From Paenibacillus albidus (GTDB lineage Bacteria > Bacillota > Bacilli > Paenibacillales > Paenibacillaceae), in assembly GCF_014644435.1 (NCBI RefSeq), contig NZ_BMKR01000007.1, positions 62,001 to 126,000 of the forward strand: a DNA stretch of 64,000 bases. The letters are read 5' to 3'. Shown here piece after piece: positions 35,068-44,533 of this stretch (positions are counted from its first letter, which is position 1; every line of letters starts with the position of its first letter). Below the pieces are notes generated by a model. It was not told the origin of the DNA. It searched no databases and saw nothing but the letters and a program-made list of their open reading frames with translations. The translations under genes were made by a program, and so were the position numbers.

Positions 35068-35973
35068 ATGAACAGTCCTACCTCTCGCAATCAAATGTTG
35101 TACACACTTGGTTTTTTATTTTTCCTGATATGCGCTTTCGCCGCGTTTTTTACAGGGGTGAAGGTTGGCGCAGATAAAACCGAAGCCAAATACGAGCATT
35201 TGAACACCAAGGTAAGTCCTGAGGAATTTTCGGGTTCTTATCGACAGCAAGATCTTGTTACATTCTATCATAACGTATTTTTGCCTTACCGGGAATTTAA
35301 GCGGAACTGGAACACCGAAGTGGAGCAGTTGGTCCGCAGCACAGACGCCCGCGAGAACGCGGCCACCCTGAAGAATCTCAGCATTCTGGCGGATAAGCAG
35401 TACAAGAAGGTCAATCAGGATTCCATCTTCACCAGCTCTCCGCTGCTGCACCAGTCCCAATTAAATATACTCAAAAGTCTGACATTGTTCTCGCAGGCTT
35501 CCAGCAAAGTTTCTGCAGGCGTTTCAGGAGCCGAGACTGCCAAGACGCTGAAAAGCGATGAATTCACGGCCAGTGCCGCAAGATTCGGCCTGCTCGCGCA
35601 AAAAAACTTCTATGACTCCATGCTGAAATGGGGGGCCAATACCAACAATAAAATCCCGGCCCAATCCGGCGAGCTGCGGACTCTATCATTTATTCAGTGG
35701 AAAAAGATGCCGCTTCTGCTCAAGAACGTATCTATCGCGGACATGATGCTGAACCGGGAGATCTACGCCGGTTATGATCCCCAGGATGTTACAGCAAAAA
35801 TAGACGATCTGATTTATTCGGGCACGGCCAGCTCTCTAAAACTTACGGATGTCCAATCTGCCGTCACGCTGCTAATTTCCACTGGCGCAGTGCAGGAACA
35901 GGATTTCATTAAATGGCGGGATCAATATTATGGCAAGGAGACAATGCCGCAGCTGCCGTTTTTTCTGGAATAA
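35068..35973 (+). CDS. hypothetical membrane-anchored protein
   Basis: Not recognised. 301 aa with one N-terminal transmembrane helix (LYTLGFLFFLICAFAAFFTGV) and a mostly helical, polar extracytoplasmic region (FYHNVFLPYREFKRNW, LKNLSILADKQYKKV, LTLFSQASSKVSAGVSG, FIQWKKMPLLLKN). No enzymatic motif seen. GGAG SD 8 nt before the ATG. Single gene, divergent from the CPBP gene, upstream of the serA T-box. Confidence 0.8.
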   Translation: MNSPTSRNQMLYTLGFLFFLICAFAAFFTGVKVGADKTEAKYEHLNTKVSPEEFSGSYRQQDLVTFYHNVFLPYREFKRNWNTEVEQLVRSTDARENAATLKNLSILADKQYKKVNQDSIFTSSPLLHQSQLNILKSLTLFSQASSKVSAGVSGAETAKTLKSDEFTASAARFGLLAQKNFYDSMLKWGANTNNKIPAQSGELRTLSFIQWKKMPLLLKNVSIADMMLNREIYAGYDPQDVTAKIDDLIYSGTASSLKLTDVQSAVTLLISTGAVQEQDFIKWRDQYYGKETMPQLPFFLE

Positions 35974-36037
35974 GGCCAGCTATAGCATCATAACCAAAAA
36001 CCAGAGCCACTTCAAGAAGCTGTAACACAAAAGCCTA

Positions 36038-36067
36038 TTGACACATCTGCCGGGAGCATGTTACATT
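36038..36067 (+). promoter_or_regulatory. serA promoter
   Basis: Consensus -35 TTGACA (36038-36043), 18 nt, TACATT (36062-36067), about 25 bp before the start of the T-box leader. Confidence 0.7.
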
Positions 36068-36089
36068 ATGAAAAATTAATTAAGCAAAA

Positions 36090-36342
36090 GCGATGATGGA
36101 ACAAGGAATCTGCTAGTCTTCAGAGAGTCGGTGGTTGGTGAAAACCGATGGCGAACAGCATTCTTTAGCGCTCCTGAGATATTGTATCGAAACTATCAGT
36201 AGGTACAATCGGATCAACTCCGTTACCAGTGTGGCCTTTGCGGGCCAATGAGGCTGCTTCCTCCAAGTTGCAGTGAATTAGGGTGGTACCACGACAACTC
36301 TCGTCCCTTACTACGGCAGTAGTATGGGGTCGGGAGTTTTTT
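36090..36342 (+). promoter_or_regulatory. T-box riboswitch, probably tRNA-Ser responsive
   Basis: A leader of about 250 nt with the invariant T-box AATTAGGGTGGTACCACG (36276-36293), a Stem I region with AGAGAGTCGGTGGTTGGTG, and an expression-platform terminator (36293-36342; arms around CAACTCTCGTCCC and GGGTCGGGAG, then TTTTTT). The specifier triplet in GAACAGCATTC reads AGC (36157-36159), a Ser codon, fitting the downstream serine-biosynthesis gene. Uncharged tRNA-Ser would favour the antiterminator. Confidence 0.92.
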
Positions 36343-36552
36343 AGTTGCCTGTTTTTGCAAAATCTGCCGTTACGGGCCTGTACCCACGCGATTTGCGGTT
36401 CTTCTGCACGCTATTTCTTTTGCACGACACCGCGTTGCTTCGCTATTAATTAAGTTTGTACGCTGCAGTTCGTCTATTTTCTGGTACTGTGGATAGCCTT
36501 TTCAGGGCATCCTCGACATATAGCTTTCCAACTTTAAGGAGGACAAGAAACC

Positions 36553-38145
36553 ATGTTTAAAGTATTAGTATCGGATCCGATCAGTGATTTGGGCATTCAG
36601 AAATTGATGGACGCAAGCGATGTAACTGTAGACAAGAAGACAGGCCTCAGTGAAGACGAACTTATTGCGATTATCGGCGAGTATGACGGCTTGCTGGTGC
36701 GCAGCCAAACCACGGTAACCGAAAAGATTATTGAAGCCGGCAAAAATCTTAAAGTTATCGGACGCGCGGGTGTTGGTGTTGATAACATTAAGCTGGATGC
36801 AGCTACCCAGCATGGCGTTGTTGTAATCAACGCCCCTGACGGCAATACCATTACCACCTGCGAGCATGCTTTTGCCATGATGATGGCTCTGGCCCGTCAC
36901 ATCCCGCAGGCTTATGCAAAAACTATCGGCGGCACTTGGGATAGAAAGACTTTCCTGGGCGTTGAACTGCGTGGCAAGACACTCGGCGTACTGGGTATGG
37001 GACGGATCGGCAGCGAAGTGGCCAAACGCGCCAAAGCCTTCGGCATGGACATTCTGGCTTATGACCCGTTCCTGACTGCCGACCGGGCAGAGAAGCTGGA
37101 AGTAACGCTGGCCTCTGTGGATGATATCATCCGCGGCGCAGACTTTATTACTGTACACACTCCATTGACTCCCGAAACACGCCATATGATCTCACGCCCT
37201 CAATTTGAGGTAATGAAAAAAGGCATGCGCATTGTCAACTGTGCACGCGGCGGTGTTATTGACGAGTTGGCGCTGGTTGAAGCCGTGGACAGCGGCATTG
37301 TTGCCGGAGCCGCATTTGATGTATTCGAGAAAGAACCGCCGCAAGCGGATCACCCTTTCCTCTCGCATCCGAAGATTATCGTCACCCCGCATTTGGGCGC
37401 TTCGACTGTTGAAGCCCAGGAGAATGTAGCGATCGATGTATCGGAACAGGTGCTCCATATCCTGCGCAATGAACCGTTCATCAATGCCGTCAACATTCCG
37501 CCGGTGGCTCCAAGTGTGATGAGCAAGCTGCAGCCTTACTTTAAACTGGGAGAAAAGCTCGGCAGCTTTGCAACTCAGCTTACAGACGGTGCTATCCGTG
37601 AGATTCAGGTGGAATACGCCGGCGATCTGTCGGATGTAGATACGCAGCCGCTGACCCGTTATATTGTCAAAGGTGTGCTCTCCCGCCATTTTGCCGACGA
37701 TGTGAACATTGTCAATTCGATGCACTTGGCCAAAACACGCGATGTCAACGTAATTGTGACCAAAGCGTCCAAAACCAAAGGCTTCACCAATCTGATTACC
37801 GTTACACTGAAAGCCGAGCATGACGAAGAACGTCTGGTGGCCGGCACGCTCCTTCAGGGCTACGGAGAACGGATTGTTCAGGTGAACAAGTTCCCTGTTG
37901 ATATCGCTCCGGAAGGCCACCAAATCGTCATCGCGCATAATGACAAGCCGGGAATTATCGGTAAAGTGGGTACGTTGCTTGGAGAGAATGATGTTAATAT
38001 CGCCTCCATGCAGGTGGGCCGTAAAATTGTCGGCGGAGCAGCCATCATGCTGCTGACCGTAGACAAAGAGGTTCCGCAGGCTGTCCTTGTGAAGCTGGCC
38101 GGCTTGCCGGAAATCAACACCGCAGAAGAAATAGTCCTGCTGTAG
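36553..38145 (+). CDS. serA: D-3-phosphoglycerate dehydrogenase
   Basis: First step of serine synthesis, oxidising 3-phosphoglycerate. 530 aa, the long SerA type: N-terminal substrate and NAD domains ([64 protein letters not shown] with the catalytic His), an intervening domain, and a C-terminal ACT domain ([26 protein letters not shown]) that in homologues senses serine. AAGGAGG lies before the ATG. Controlled by the upstream T-box. About 200 bp between T-box terminator and gene shows nothing further. Confidence 0.97.
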   Translation: MFKVLVSDPISDLGIQKLMDASDVTVDKKTGLSEDELIAIIGEYDGLLVRSQTTVTEKIIEAGKNLKVIGRAGVGVDNIKLDAATQHGVVVINAPDGNTITTCEHAFAMMMALARHIPQAYAKTIGGTWDRKTFLGVELRGKTLGVLGMGRIGSEVAKRAKAFGMDILAYDPFLTADRAEKLEVTLASVDDIIRGADFITVHTPLTPETRHMISRPQFEVMKKGMRIVNCARGGVIDELALVEAVDSGIVAGAAFDVFEKEPPQADHPFLSHPKIIVTPHLGASTVEAQENVAIDVSEQVLHILRNEPFINAVNIPPVAPSVMSKLQPYFKLGEKLGSFATQLTDGAIREIQVEYAGDLSDVDTQPLTRYIVKGVLSRHFADDVNIVNSMHLAKTRDVNVIVTKASKTKGFTNLITVTLKAEHDEERLVAGTLLQGYGERIVQVNKFPVDIAPEGHQIVIAHNDKPGIIGKVGTLLGENDVNIASMQVGRKIVGGAAIMLLTVDKEVPQAVLVKLAGLPEINTAEEIVLL

Positions 38146-38156
38146 TAACATCAAAC

Positions 38157-38196
38157 AAGGCCATCCCCGCAATTAACGGTGGATGGCCTTTCTTTT
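38157..38196 (+). terminator. serA terminator
   Basis: Perfect 10-bp stem AAGGCCATCC / GGATGGCCTT followed by TCTTTTG, 12 bp after the serA stop. Confidence 0.88.
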
Positions 38197-38206
38197 GCAT
38201 AAAACG

Positions 38207-39019
38207 TTACTCGGGAACCTTGAAGACAGGTACCCTGCGCCCGTCGATATCTGTAAATCCGTACGTTTCGGCGAGCCTCCCCACTTGCTGCGGCACTCCT
38301 GTCCTGGACATGATCTCCGGATCGGCAGCCATTGCCCTCACGGCCCGGCCGATATACGCTGTGGATTCAGAATTGCGAAGGTCCTCAACCTCCTGCCAAT
38401 GATCTTCATCGGTATTCATACTTTCAAGCACCAGTTCCGTTCTCATCCAGCCCGGTGACAGCGGGATTACCGCTATGCCATCCCCGGCCAACTCGATCGA
38501 AAGACCGTAGGCCATGCGCACCAATGCATTTTTAGCCAAATCATAATAGAAGTGGCCGATATATTTATCGTCATCCCAAAAGGTGGTATGGACAATAAGC
38601 CCTCCTTGCGGTGACTTGCGCATTAGCGGAATCGCAAAATGATTCGTCATGAGCTGAGCCCGCACTCCTGCATCGAACATATTCTTCCAGTGATCGGTCT
38701 CAAGCTCCCAGAAGGGTTTGTTCTCAATTTTCAGATCATTGCCGCCCCATACATTATTCACTAAAATATCCAGTCTGCCTTGCTCTTGCAAGATTCTCCG
38801 GACAGTTTCTTCAGTCTCCCGGTCCTCGGTGTGGTCACAACGAAGCGCGGCGCCTGCCCCCCCGCTTTGTTCCATTTCCTTCACAACATCGTTCAGATTA
38901 TCATGTCTTCCGGTAACATACACATAGGCGCCAGCCTTGGCCAACTCCAATGCAATCCCTCTGCCAGCCCCTCTGCTTCCTCCGGTAACCAAAGCAATTT
39001 TCCCTTTTAATTCTGTCAT
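38207..39019 (-). CDS. short-chain dehydrogenase/reductase
   Basis: NAD(P)-dependent oxidoreductase of the SDR superfamily, 270 aa. It has the cofactor motif TGGSRGAGRGIA, the NNVWGG variant of NNAG, and a catalytic YxxxK in FYYDLAKNALV. The Ser of the classical triad is not obvious (HTTFWDDDKY precedes the Tyr), so catalysis may differ. Substrate unknown. GGAGG SD before the ATG. Divergent from the WYL regulator, which may control it. Confidence 0.88.
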   Translation of the reverse strand: MTELKGKIALVTGGSRGAGRGIALELAKAGAYVYVTGRHDNLNDVVKEMEQSGGAGAALRCDHTEDRETEETVRRILQEQGRLDILVNNVWGGNDLKIENKPFWELETDHWKNMFDAGVRAQLMTNHFAIPLMRKSPQGGLIVHTTFWDDDKYIGHFYYDLAKNALVRMAYGLSIELAGDGIAVIPLSPGWMRTELVLESMNTDEDHWQEVEDLRNSESTAYIGRAVRAMAADPEIMSRTGVPQQVGRLAETYGFTDIDGRRVPVFKVPE

Positions 39020-39110
39020 CCTTTTGCCTCCTGTTCGCTCTGTAACTTTACGTTGTTATAAGCCTCTCTCCTCTTACTTAATTAAGCATAAGCTTTATAT
39101 ATGACATCAA

Positions 39111-39138
39111 TTGACATATTAAAAGGATACGATAGAAT
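39111..39138 (+). promoter_or_regulatory. promoter of the WYL regulator
   Basis: TTGACA (39111-39116), 16 nt, TAGAAT (39133-39138), about 35 bp before the ATG, in the divergent spacer with the SDR gene. Confidence 0.7.
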
Positions 39139-39173
39139 TAATTTTATTAGATTTTACAAGGGGGTTAATTCTT

Positions 39174-40142
39174 ATGAGAGCAGATCGTTTATTATCCATA
39201 CTGCTGCTGCTGCAAAATCGCGGAAAAATGTCCTCGCGTGAACTGGCACAACTGCTTGAGGTATCGGAACGGACAGTGTTTCGGGATATGGAGGCGCTCA
39301 GCGCATCCGGGATTCCGGTACTGGCTGAACGCGGCCGCGAAGGCGGCTGGATGCTGACCGAGGGCTACCGCACCTCCCTGACAGGCATGAAGCCGCAGGA
39401 GATCGCCTCCCTGCTGCTCTCAGCAGACTATTCGATATTAAGTGACCTGGGAATCCAGAAGGACTATACAGCGGCTGTACGCAAACTGGAGGCCGTCTCC
39501 TCAACACAGCCCGGGTCAGTGATGAGCTATCTTAGCCAACGCATCCATGTCGACGGGGCGAGTTGGCAACCTTCCGATGAATCCTATCCTTTTCTCTCCC
39601 TCCTGCAAGAGGCGCTTTGGGAAGACCGCAAGGTCAGCATCTCTTATCTGCGGAACGGGGAAACTGTAGAACGGCTGATCGAACCTTTGGGGCTGGTTGC
39701 CAAGCGCGGAGTCTGGTATATCGTGGCGCGCAGCACGGAAGGGCTGAGAACCTATAGGGTATCCAGAATGGTGCGTGCCGAAGCCAGCAGGGAGACTTTT
39801 ACGCGGCCGGAGGATTTTGATCTGATGCGTTATTGGGAGGAATCGACCCAGGCCTTCAAATCTGCGCTGCCCCGTTATCCGGCGAGAGTGCTCGTCAAAG
39901 AGGAATATTTGCAGGCATTCACCAGGGAGCGTTATGTCACAGTGATTGCCACAGAAGCAGCCTCTAGGCCTGGTTGGGTTGTGGCAGAAGCAGAATTCAA
40001 CACCCTGGAGTCAGCCTGCCGGATCGTATTATCGTTTGGTCCACAGGTAAGTGTCACAGCCCCGCAGGAACTCATAGATAGTGTTGTGGCTGCCATCCAT
40101 GAAACTTTTGGCTTATATGATGAGCATGATATCAGAAATTAA
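39174..40142 (+). CDS. YafY-type HTH and WYL-domain transcriptional regulator
   Basis: 322-aa DNA-binding regulator. The N-terminal winged helix-turn-helix (LLLQNRGKMSSRELAQLLEV, SERTVFRDMEALSASGIPV) is followed by a WYL domain (RKVSISYLRNGETVERLIEPLGL, KRGVWYIVARSTEGLRTYRVSRM) and a C-terminal WCX-like region. WYL domains bind ligands such as nucleotides or second messengers. GGGGG SD. Its target is most likely the divergent SDR gene or itself. Confidence 0.92.
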   Translation: MRADRLLSILLLLQNRGKMSSRELAQLLEVSERTVFRDMEALSASGIPVLAERGREGGWMLTEGYRTSLTGMKPQEIASLLLSADYSILSDLGIQKDYTAAVRKLEAVSSTQPGSVMSYLSQRIHVDGASWQPSDESYPFLSLLQEALWEDRKVSISYLRNGETVERLIEPLGLVAKRGVWYIVARSTEGLRTYRVSRMVRAEASRETFTRPEDFDLMRYWEESTQAFKSALPRYPARVLVKEEYLQAFTRERYVTVIATEAASRPGWVVAEAEFNTLESACRIVLSFGPQVSVTAPQELIDSVVAAIHETFGLYDEHDIRN

Positions 40143-40230
40143 TTTTATGTCAGTTCTCACAATAGACCAATAGACCCTTAATCCCCTATAATATTACAAT
40201 ACTTAACCATATAAGGGGGACAAATTTCCT

Positions 40231-41481
40231 ATGAGCTGGATGAACAAGCTTCCGCTTAAGCAAAGAATTGTTGCCGGTTGTTACCTGGTCGCAGCATTAT
40301 TCTCCATCCCGGTATTAGTTACGTTTGTTGTAATGGGCAACATCATTGTTGGCATTATCCTGGTAGTACTCCTTGCATCCCTGACTTACCCGCTCTCACG
40401 GTTTGTTGAGAGAACGCTTACATCTTCATTTGATGACATTTCGAATGTAACACACACGATTGCCAAGGGAGACTTTACAAACCGTGCCGATGAGAACGGT
40501 TCCATGGGAGAAGTCAGCCGCTCCTTTAACACCATGATTGACAAGCTCAAGAAGATCCTGACCGAAGCTTCCCAGATTACCCGTCAGGTTATGGATGCCA
40601 GCCGCGGGATCGAGGACAAGAACCAGAATCTGAAATTCGTCATGTCGCAGGTGGCCTCCTCATCCAACGAGCTGGCCCTTGGCGCCAACGAGATCTCGCT
40701 CGATATCTCCAATATGACCGAATCTATCAAAGACATTGAAGTCAAAGTCTCGAACTATACCAGCTCGACCAAAGAAATGAACAGAAGATCCGTACATACC
40801 CTTGAATTAGTTGAAAAAGGCCGCCAATCCGTAGACACCCAATCGGAAGGAATGCGCAAGAATATTGAAGCAACGCAAAAGGTTGCGGATACGATTGAAG
40901 CCCTTTCGCAGAATGCCCGGGGCATTACGATGATTACCAGGACGATCACTGAAATAGCCGAACAGACCAACCTGCTCTCGCTGAATGCTTCCATCGAAGC
41001 GGCCCGGGCCGGAGAGCATGGACGCGGGTTTGCCGTCGTTGCCCATGAGGTCCGCAAACTTGCCGAAGAATCCACAGCTTCGACCAAAGAAGTCTTCAGT
41101 CTCGTGCGCAGCATTGAAGCTGACATCCAGCAGGCAATTGATAATATTGCTATTAATGAAGAGGTTGTGCAGGTACAGAATGAAATGATCCTGCAGACCG
41201 CAAATATATTCGCACAAATTGTCCAGAGTGTCCAGTACATAACCGAGCAAATTGCCTCATTCTCTGCGGAGAGTGACCTGATGCTGGAAAGTGCGCTGAA
41301 GATATCGGGAGCGATTGAGAATATCTCGGCGATTACTGAACAAACCGCGGCCGGAACCGAAGAAGTGTCCGCTGCCATGAATGAGCAGATTCACGCTCTG
41401 CAGTCTGTTGCAGAAGAAACCGAGAAAATGACAAACGCGGTGTTTCAGTTGCAAAAGACCATTCATATCTTCAAATTTTAG
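40231..41481 (+). CDS. methyl-accepting chemotaxis protein without an external sensor domain
   Basis: 416-aa chemoreceptor. Two hydrophobic segments are packed together near residues 16-53 with almost no loop, followed by a HAMP domain (about 50-105) and a full signalling domain with the hairpin tip [28 protein letters not shown]. The usual extracytoplasmic ligand domain is missing, so sensing must be in the membrane, cytoplasmic, or through partner proteins. CheR at 8.0 kb is a candidate modifier. GGGGG SD about 11 nt upstream of ATG. It lies about 600 bp before the GEMM-I riboswitch operon. Confidence 0.93.
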   Translation: MSWMNKLPLKQRIVAGCYLVAALFSIPVLVTFVVMGNIIVGIILVVLLASLTYPLSRFVERTLTSSFDDISNVTHTIAKGDFTNRADENGSMGEVSRSFNTMIDKLKKILTEASQITRQVMDASRGIEDKNQNLKFVMSQVASSSNELALGANEISLDISNMTESIKDIEVKVSNYTSSTKEMNRRSVHTLELVEKGRQSVDTQSEGMRKNIEATQKVADTIEALSQNARGITMITRTITEIAEQTNLLSLNASIEAARAGEHGRGFAVVAHEVRKLAEESTASTKEVFSLVRSIEADIQQAIDNIAINEEVVQVQNEMILQTANIFAQIVQSVQYITEQIASFSAESDLMLESALKISGAIENISAITEQTAAGTEEVSAAMNEQIHALQSVAEETEKMTNAVFQLQKTIHIFKF

Positions 41482-41496
41482 TATAAACTGAATCGG

Positions 41497-41535
41497 GCTG
41501 ACACATAATTTTCAACTTTATGTGTCAGCTTTTTT
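41497..41535 (+). terminator. terminator after the chemoreceptor gene
   Basis: Perfect 12-bp stem GCTGACACATAA / TTATGTGTCAGC with a 9-nt loop, followed by TTTTTT. Confidence 0.93.
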
Positions 41536-42019
41536 CCGCCCAAAGAGAGGCCGTTTGGGTCCGGAGTTAATATCCCTTGGGAAATTGCAAAACCTAAGTC
41601 TCCCCCATTTGTACTAATCCTCTTCTGGGTGCCGGTTTTCTTATACGCTTTCATATTCAGGAGTTTTATCCTCTGGAGAAACCTGATTCATTATACCTAT
41701 CCTGATTCTTTCATCCTAAATCGACTAATCCCCTCTAAATATTTAAATATTTGATTTTATTTCGCCGGGGACGATTTTCAGCCTTCTGTCCGACTGGTTC
41801 TTAGTACCCACATCCAGAATCAAGTGACAATTTGCATTTTTTTATAATTTATCATGTTTTTTTCCGCCAGAATCAACCTTGGACTATTCGTCAACCGGAT
41901 GATTTCTCATCCTTTTTATTACCTGAAACTGCTGCGTCACAGCTTTTTAAGAGTTCATTTCCCCGGGTCCGCTTAGTCGCTTTTTTCGTCAAATTTCGCG
42001 TTGTTTTGTATTAATTATA
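41536..42019. other. intergenic region, no feature seen
   Basis: About 480 bp, pyrimidine-rich on the plus strand, between the chemoreceptor terminator and the riboswitch promoter. No ORF with a plausible SD, no strong hairpin and no recognised RNA motif was found. Confidence 0.6.
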
Positions 42020-42048
42020 TTGACAAAGAAAGTCGAGAAATATATTGT
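42020..42048 (+). promoter_or_regulatory. promoter of the riboswitch-controlled operon
   Basis: Consensus -35 TTGACA (42020-42025), 17 nt, TATTGT (42043-42048). Transcription would start near 42055, about 25 nt before the aptamer. Confidence 0.8.
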
Positions 42049-42077
42049 AAAGGAAAATTATTCTTCTTATAACTGCT

Positions 42078-42172
42078 AAATAAATATGGGCAAAATTCCC
42101 GAAAGGGAATGACGCAAAGCCATGGATCTACAGTCTCATTTAAGGATGGGACCATGACTGCCAGGTTGCTGA
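42078..42172 (+). promoter_or_regulatory. cyclic-di-GMP-I (GEMM-I) riboswitch aptamer
   Basis: Matches the GEMM-I core: GGGCAAA, a stem ATTCCC-GAAA-GGGAAT with a GNRA tetraloop (42095-42110), GACGCAAAGCC, a second helix CATGG / CCATG containing GTCTCAT-TTAAGG-ATGGGAC, then ACTGCCAGGTTGCTG. GEMM-I RNAs bind c-di-GMP; a subclass prefers 3',3'-cGAMP through one position that I cannot number with certainty here. A terminator follows at 42225, so control is probably transcriptional; whether ligand turns expression on or off is not decided by the sequence I can fold by eye. Confidence 0.92.
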
Positions 42173-42224
42173 AAGACCGAATCACTGAGTCATCATGCAG
42201 TTTTTTGGAAATTTGTGCTCCTCG

Positions 42225-42262
42225 CCTGTGCTCATCCCTAGAGTACAGGTTTTCTTCTTTTC
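42225..42262 (+). terminator. riboswitch expression-platform terminator
   Basis: CCTGTGCTC (42225-42233), 7-nt loop, GAGTACAGG (42241-42249), one G-U pair, followed by TTTTCTTCTTTTC. A second TGTGCTC at 42214-42220 could compete for the 3' arm. A weaker element, GCAG followed by TTTTTT at 42197-42206, could pair with ACTGC inside the aptamer (42156-42160). Confidence 0.82.
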
Positions 42263-42344
42263 ACTTTCCCTGGCAGAGGCTAACTTTTTGAGGGTCAAAG
42301 AACGATATTAGTATTAACAACAATTCATTTGTGAGGTGTATCCG

Positions 42345-43976
42345 TTGAAAACAGTAGCAGATTATATGGCTAAGGCCCTACACGACCTTGGAGTCACCCA
42401 TTCCTTTGGGATCATTGGTAAATCTATCTGTCCTGTAGTTTTGAAAATGGTAGATTACGGGATCGAGTTCATTCCGGGCAGACATGAGGCAAGTTCCGGA
42501 TTTGCAGCTTCCGGTTACGCTCTGAAAACCGGGAATCTGGGCGTAGCCTTCGGGACCTCCGGCCCTGGTGGGACCAACCTGCTGACAGCTGCGGCCCATG
42601 CCAAAGCCAACAACCTGCCGGTCCTGTTTATAACAGGCCATCAATCCATTAAAGAGCTTGGCATTCCGCAATGCCAGGATTCCTCCTCCTATCTTGCAGA
42701 CCTGGCGGAAATGTTCCGACCGGCCACCCTGTTCAGCAAAATGATCGAACGCGGCGATCATTTCAGCACTATTTTTAATCATGCTGTTTCTATTGCGCTA
42801 GGAACCGTACGCGGCCCCGTTCATCTGTGCATCCCCTTCGATGTTCAGACGGAAATGCTGGAAGAATGCCCTATTGTACTGCCTGAAAGAGAGTCTCTCG
42901 TCAGCCTTGCCAATCTCGAACGTGTAATTACAGCAATTAATCATTCGAGCAGCCCGTTAATCATTGCCGGCAAAGGCGTGAACCGTTCAGGAGCCCATAA
43001 AGAGCTGATCCAGCTCGCCGAAACCTTCAATATTCCCATCGTCACCTCCCCCGGAGGCAAAGGCGCCATTCCTTGGGATCATCCGCTGTATCACGGACCC
43101 ATTGGGGTAGGCGGCTGTGCTCATGGCGACAATCTGTTGAACGAAAGTGATTTGCTTATTGTCCTGGGTTCACGTCTAAGTGATATGACTATCTGCAATC
43201 TAAAACGTGAAAATCATCCGCATACCTTGATTCAGTTCGACTGCGACCCAACCTTTGTCGGGAAAATACTCAGCTCCAATACTGTAGCAGTCACGGGAGA
43301 CCTCCGCGATAATCTGGTGCTCTATCTGAATAATATAAATCCGGAAACTATTACAAAACGGGAAACCAAAACCGTTAATTACACTGAGGAGCTGCCTGTA
43401 CTCGACAAACTGTCCCTGGCTTCGGTTCTCAGCACCATGAGTGATTTGATTCCATATAACAATACTGTTTTTGTAGATGACGGCAGCCATGGATTCCATG
43501 CGGTTAAATGGTACAAGACCAAAAAGCCCGGCAGTTTTGTATTTGACGCTTATTTTGCCTGCATGGGCAATTCAATTGGCATGGCGATCGGGGCCAAAGT
43601 AGCTTCTCCTGCAGAAACTATTTTCTGCATCACCGGCGACGGTTGTTTTATGATGCTGGGTACCGAGATTAACACTGCCGTATGCAAAGATATTCCGGTC
43701 ATCTTTATCGTGGTCAACAATATGCAGCTGGATATGGCACTCAAAGGGATGGCGAAAACTACCGGACGGATTGACGGGACATTATACGAAGTACCTATGG
43801 ATGCGGTGAAATTCGCAGAGTCTCTGGGTGCTGTAGGGTTTAAATGCGAGACAGAGGAACAATTTGCCGCTGCAATTCATGACGCCGTAGCCCTGAACCG
43901 TGTGGTTGTTATTGAGCTGCTGACAGATCGTGATGAAATCCCGCCCACTGCACACCGCACGCTAAATCTCAACTAG
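42345..43976 (+). CDS. thiamine-diphosphate-dependent enzyme, acetolactate-synthase-like
   Basis: ThDP enzyme of 543 aa. N-terminal Pyr domain with the activating Glu48 in RHEASSGFAASGYA and FGTSGPGGTNLLTAAAHA; a central domain; C-terminal PP domain with the ThDP/Mg motif starting GDG (431-433) and ending NN (458-459). It resembles the acetolactate synthase large subunit and related ligases, but there is no small regulatory subunit or ilv gene nearby, so valine/leucine synthesis is unlikely. The start is TTG 42345 with GTGAGGTG 6 nt upstream; the GTG at 42336 overlaps that SD. First gene behind the GEMM-I riboswitch. Confidence 0.92.
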   Translation: MKTVADYMAKALHDLGVTHSFGIIGKSICPVVLKMVDYGIEFIPGRHEASSGFAASGYALKTGNLGVAFGTSGPGGTNLLTAAAHAKANNLPVLFITGHQSIKELGIPQCQDSSSYLADLAEMFRPATLFSKMIERGDHFSTIFNHAVSIALGTVRGPVHLCIPFDVQTEMLEECPIVLPERESLVSLANLERVITAINHSSSPLIIAGKGVNRSGAHKELIQLAETFNIPIVTSPGGKGAIPWDHPLYHGPIGVGGCAHGDNLLNESDLLIVLGSRLSDMTICNLKRENHPHTLIQFDCDPTFVGKILSSNTVAVTGDLRDNLVLYLNNINPETITKRETKTVNYTEELPVLDKLSLASVLSTMSDLIPYNNTVFVDDGSHGFHAVKWYKTKKPGSFVFDAYFACMGNSIGMAIGAKVASPAETIFCITGDGCFMMLGTEINTAVCKDIPVIFIVVNNMQLDMALKGMAKTTGRIDGTLYEVPMDAVKFAESLGAVGFKCETEEQFAAAIHDAVALNRVVVIELLTDRDEIPPTAHRTLNLN

Positions 43977-43985
43977 GAGGCCTGT

Positions 43986-44381
43986 ATGAACGACAACATC
44001 AACAGTGGTTTGAATCATTTCGCTGCTTTATCGGGAGATTACGGGGCCAAGGCACTTGCCCCCATCAAAGAGAACTTTCCTGAACTGGCCGAATTTATTA
44101 TGGGCAGCGCTTATGGAGATATTTTTCAGCGAAATACTATCGGGGATGACTGGAAGGAAATTGCGATCATCTCTGCACTGATTTCCATGGGGCAATTTGA
44201 CCAGCTTGGGGTCCATTATGTGATGGCGCTCAGCGTGGGAATGTCTGTGGAGCAAATTAAAGGAATTTTGCTGCATTTGACCCCCTGCCTGGGGGCTCCG
44301 AGAGTCATCAGCGCCTTTAATGTGCTTTTGGCCACACTCGAAGAAATCGATTATTCCACAATTCGACAAAATAACATATAA
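43986..44381 (+). CDS. carboxymuconolactone-decarboxylase-family protein
   Basis: 131-aa alpha-helical protein of the CMD/AhpD superfamily: WKEIAIISALISMGQFDQLGVHYVMALSVGMSVEQIKGILLHL forms the core in sequence order (WKEIAIISALISMGQ, then HYVMALSVGMS, then EQIKGILLHLTP), with GAPRVISAFNVL at the end. The AhpD CxxC redox pair is absent, so peroxidase activity is unlikely; a lyase, hydrolase or non-catalytic role is open. AGGAGG SD, 9 bp after the ThDP gene stop, so co-transcribed. Confidence 0.88.
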   Translation: MNDNINSGLNHFAALSGDYGAKALAPIKENFPELAEFIMGSAYGDIFQRNTIGDDWKEIAIISALISMGQFDQLGVHYVMALSVGMSVEQIKGILLHLTPCLGAPRVISAFNVLLATLEEIDYSTIRQNNI

Positions 44382-44395
44382 TTCGACTTTGTTTA

Positions 44396-44457
44396 TTGCA
44401 TATAGATGAAAAATAAGGTTATAATGGACTTGAAAACTACCAAGATAAGACTATAAT
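44396..44457 (+). promoter_or_regulatory. two tandem promoter-like elements inside the operon
   Basis: TTGCAT (44396-44401), 18 nt, TATAAT (44420-44425), and TTGAAA (44430-44435), 16 nt, TATAAT (44452-44457). Both lie in the 150-bp gap before the STAS-like gene. They may allow the last two genes to be expressed independently of the riboswitch. Confidence 0.55.
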
Positions 44458-44533
44458 GTCGAATTTTGCCGGAGTCCGTATCGGATTGCACAAAAAGATT
44501 GATATGAATCACAACAATGGGAGCGATGTACAG

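Noticed and set aside
42345..43976. Assignment of the ThDP gene as ilvB (valine/leucine synthesis)
   Set aside because: No ilvN, ilvC or leu neighbours, and the gene is tied to a riboswitch operon with a KAS III-like enzyme, so a specialised role is more likely.
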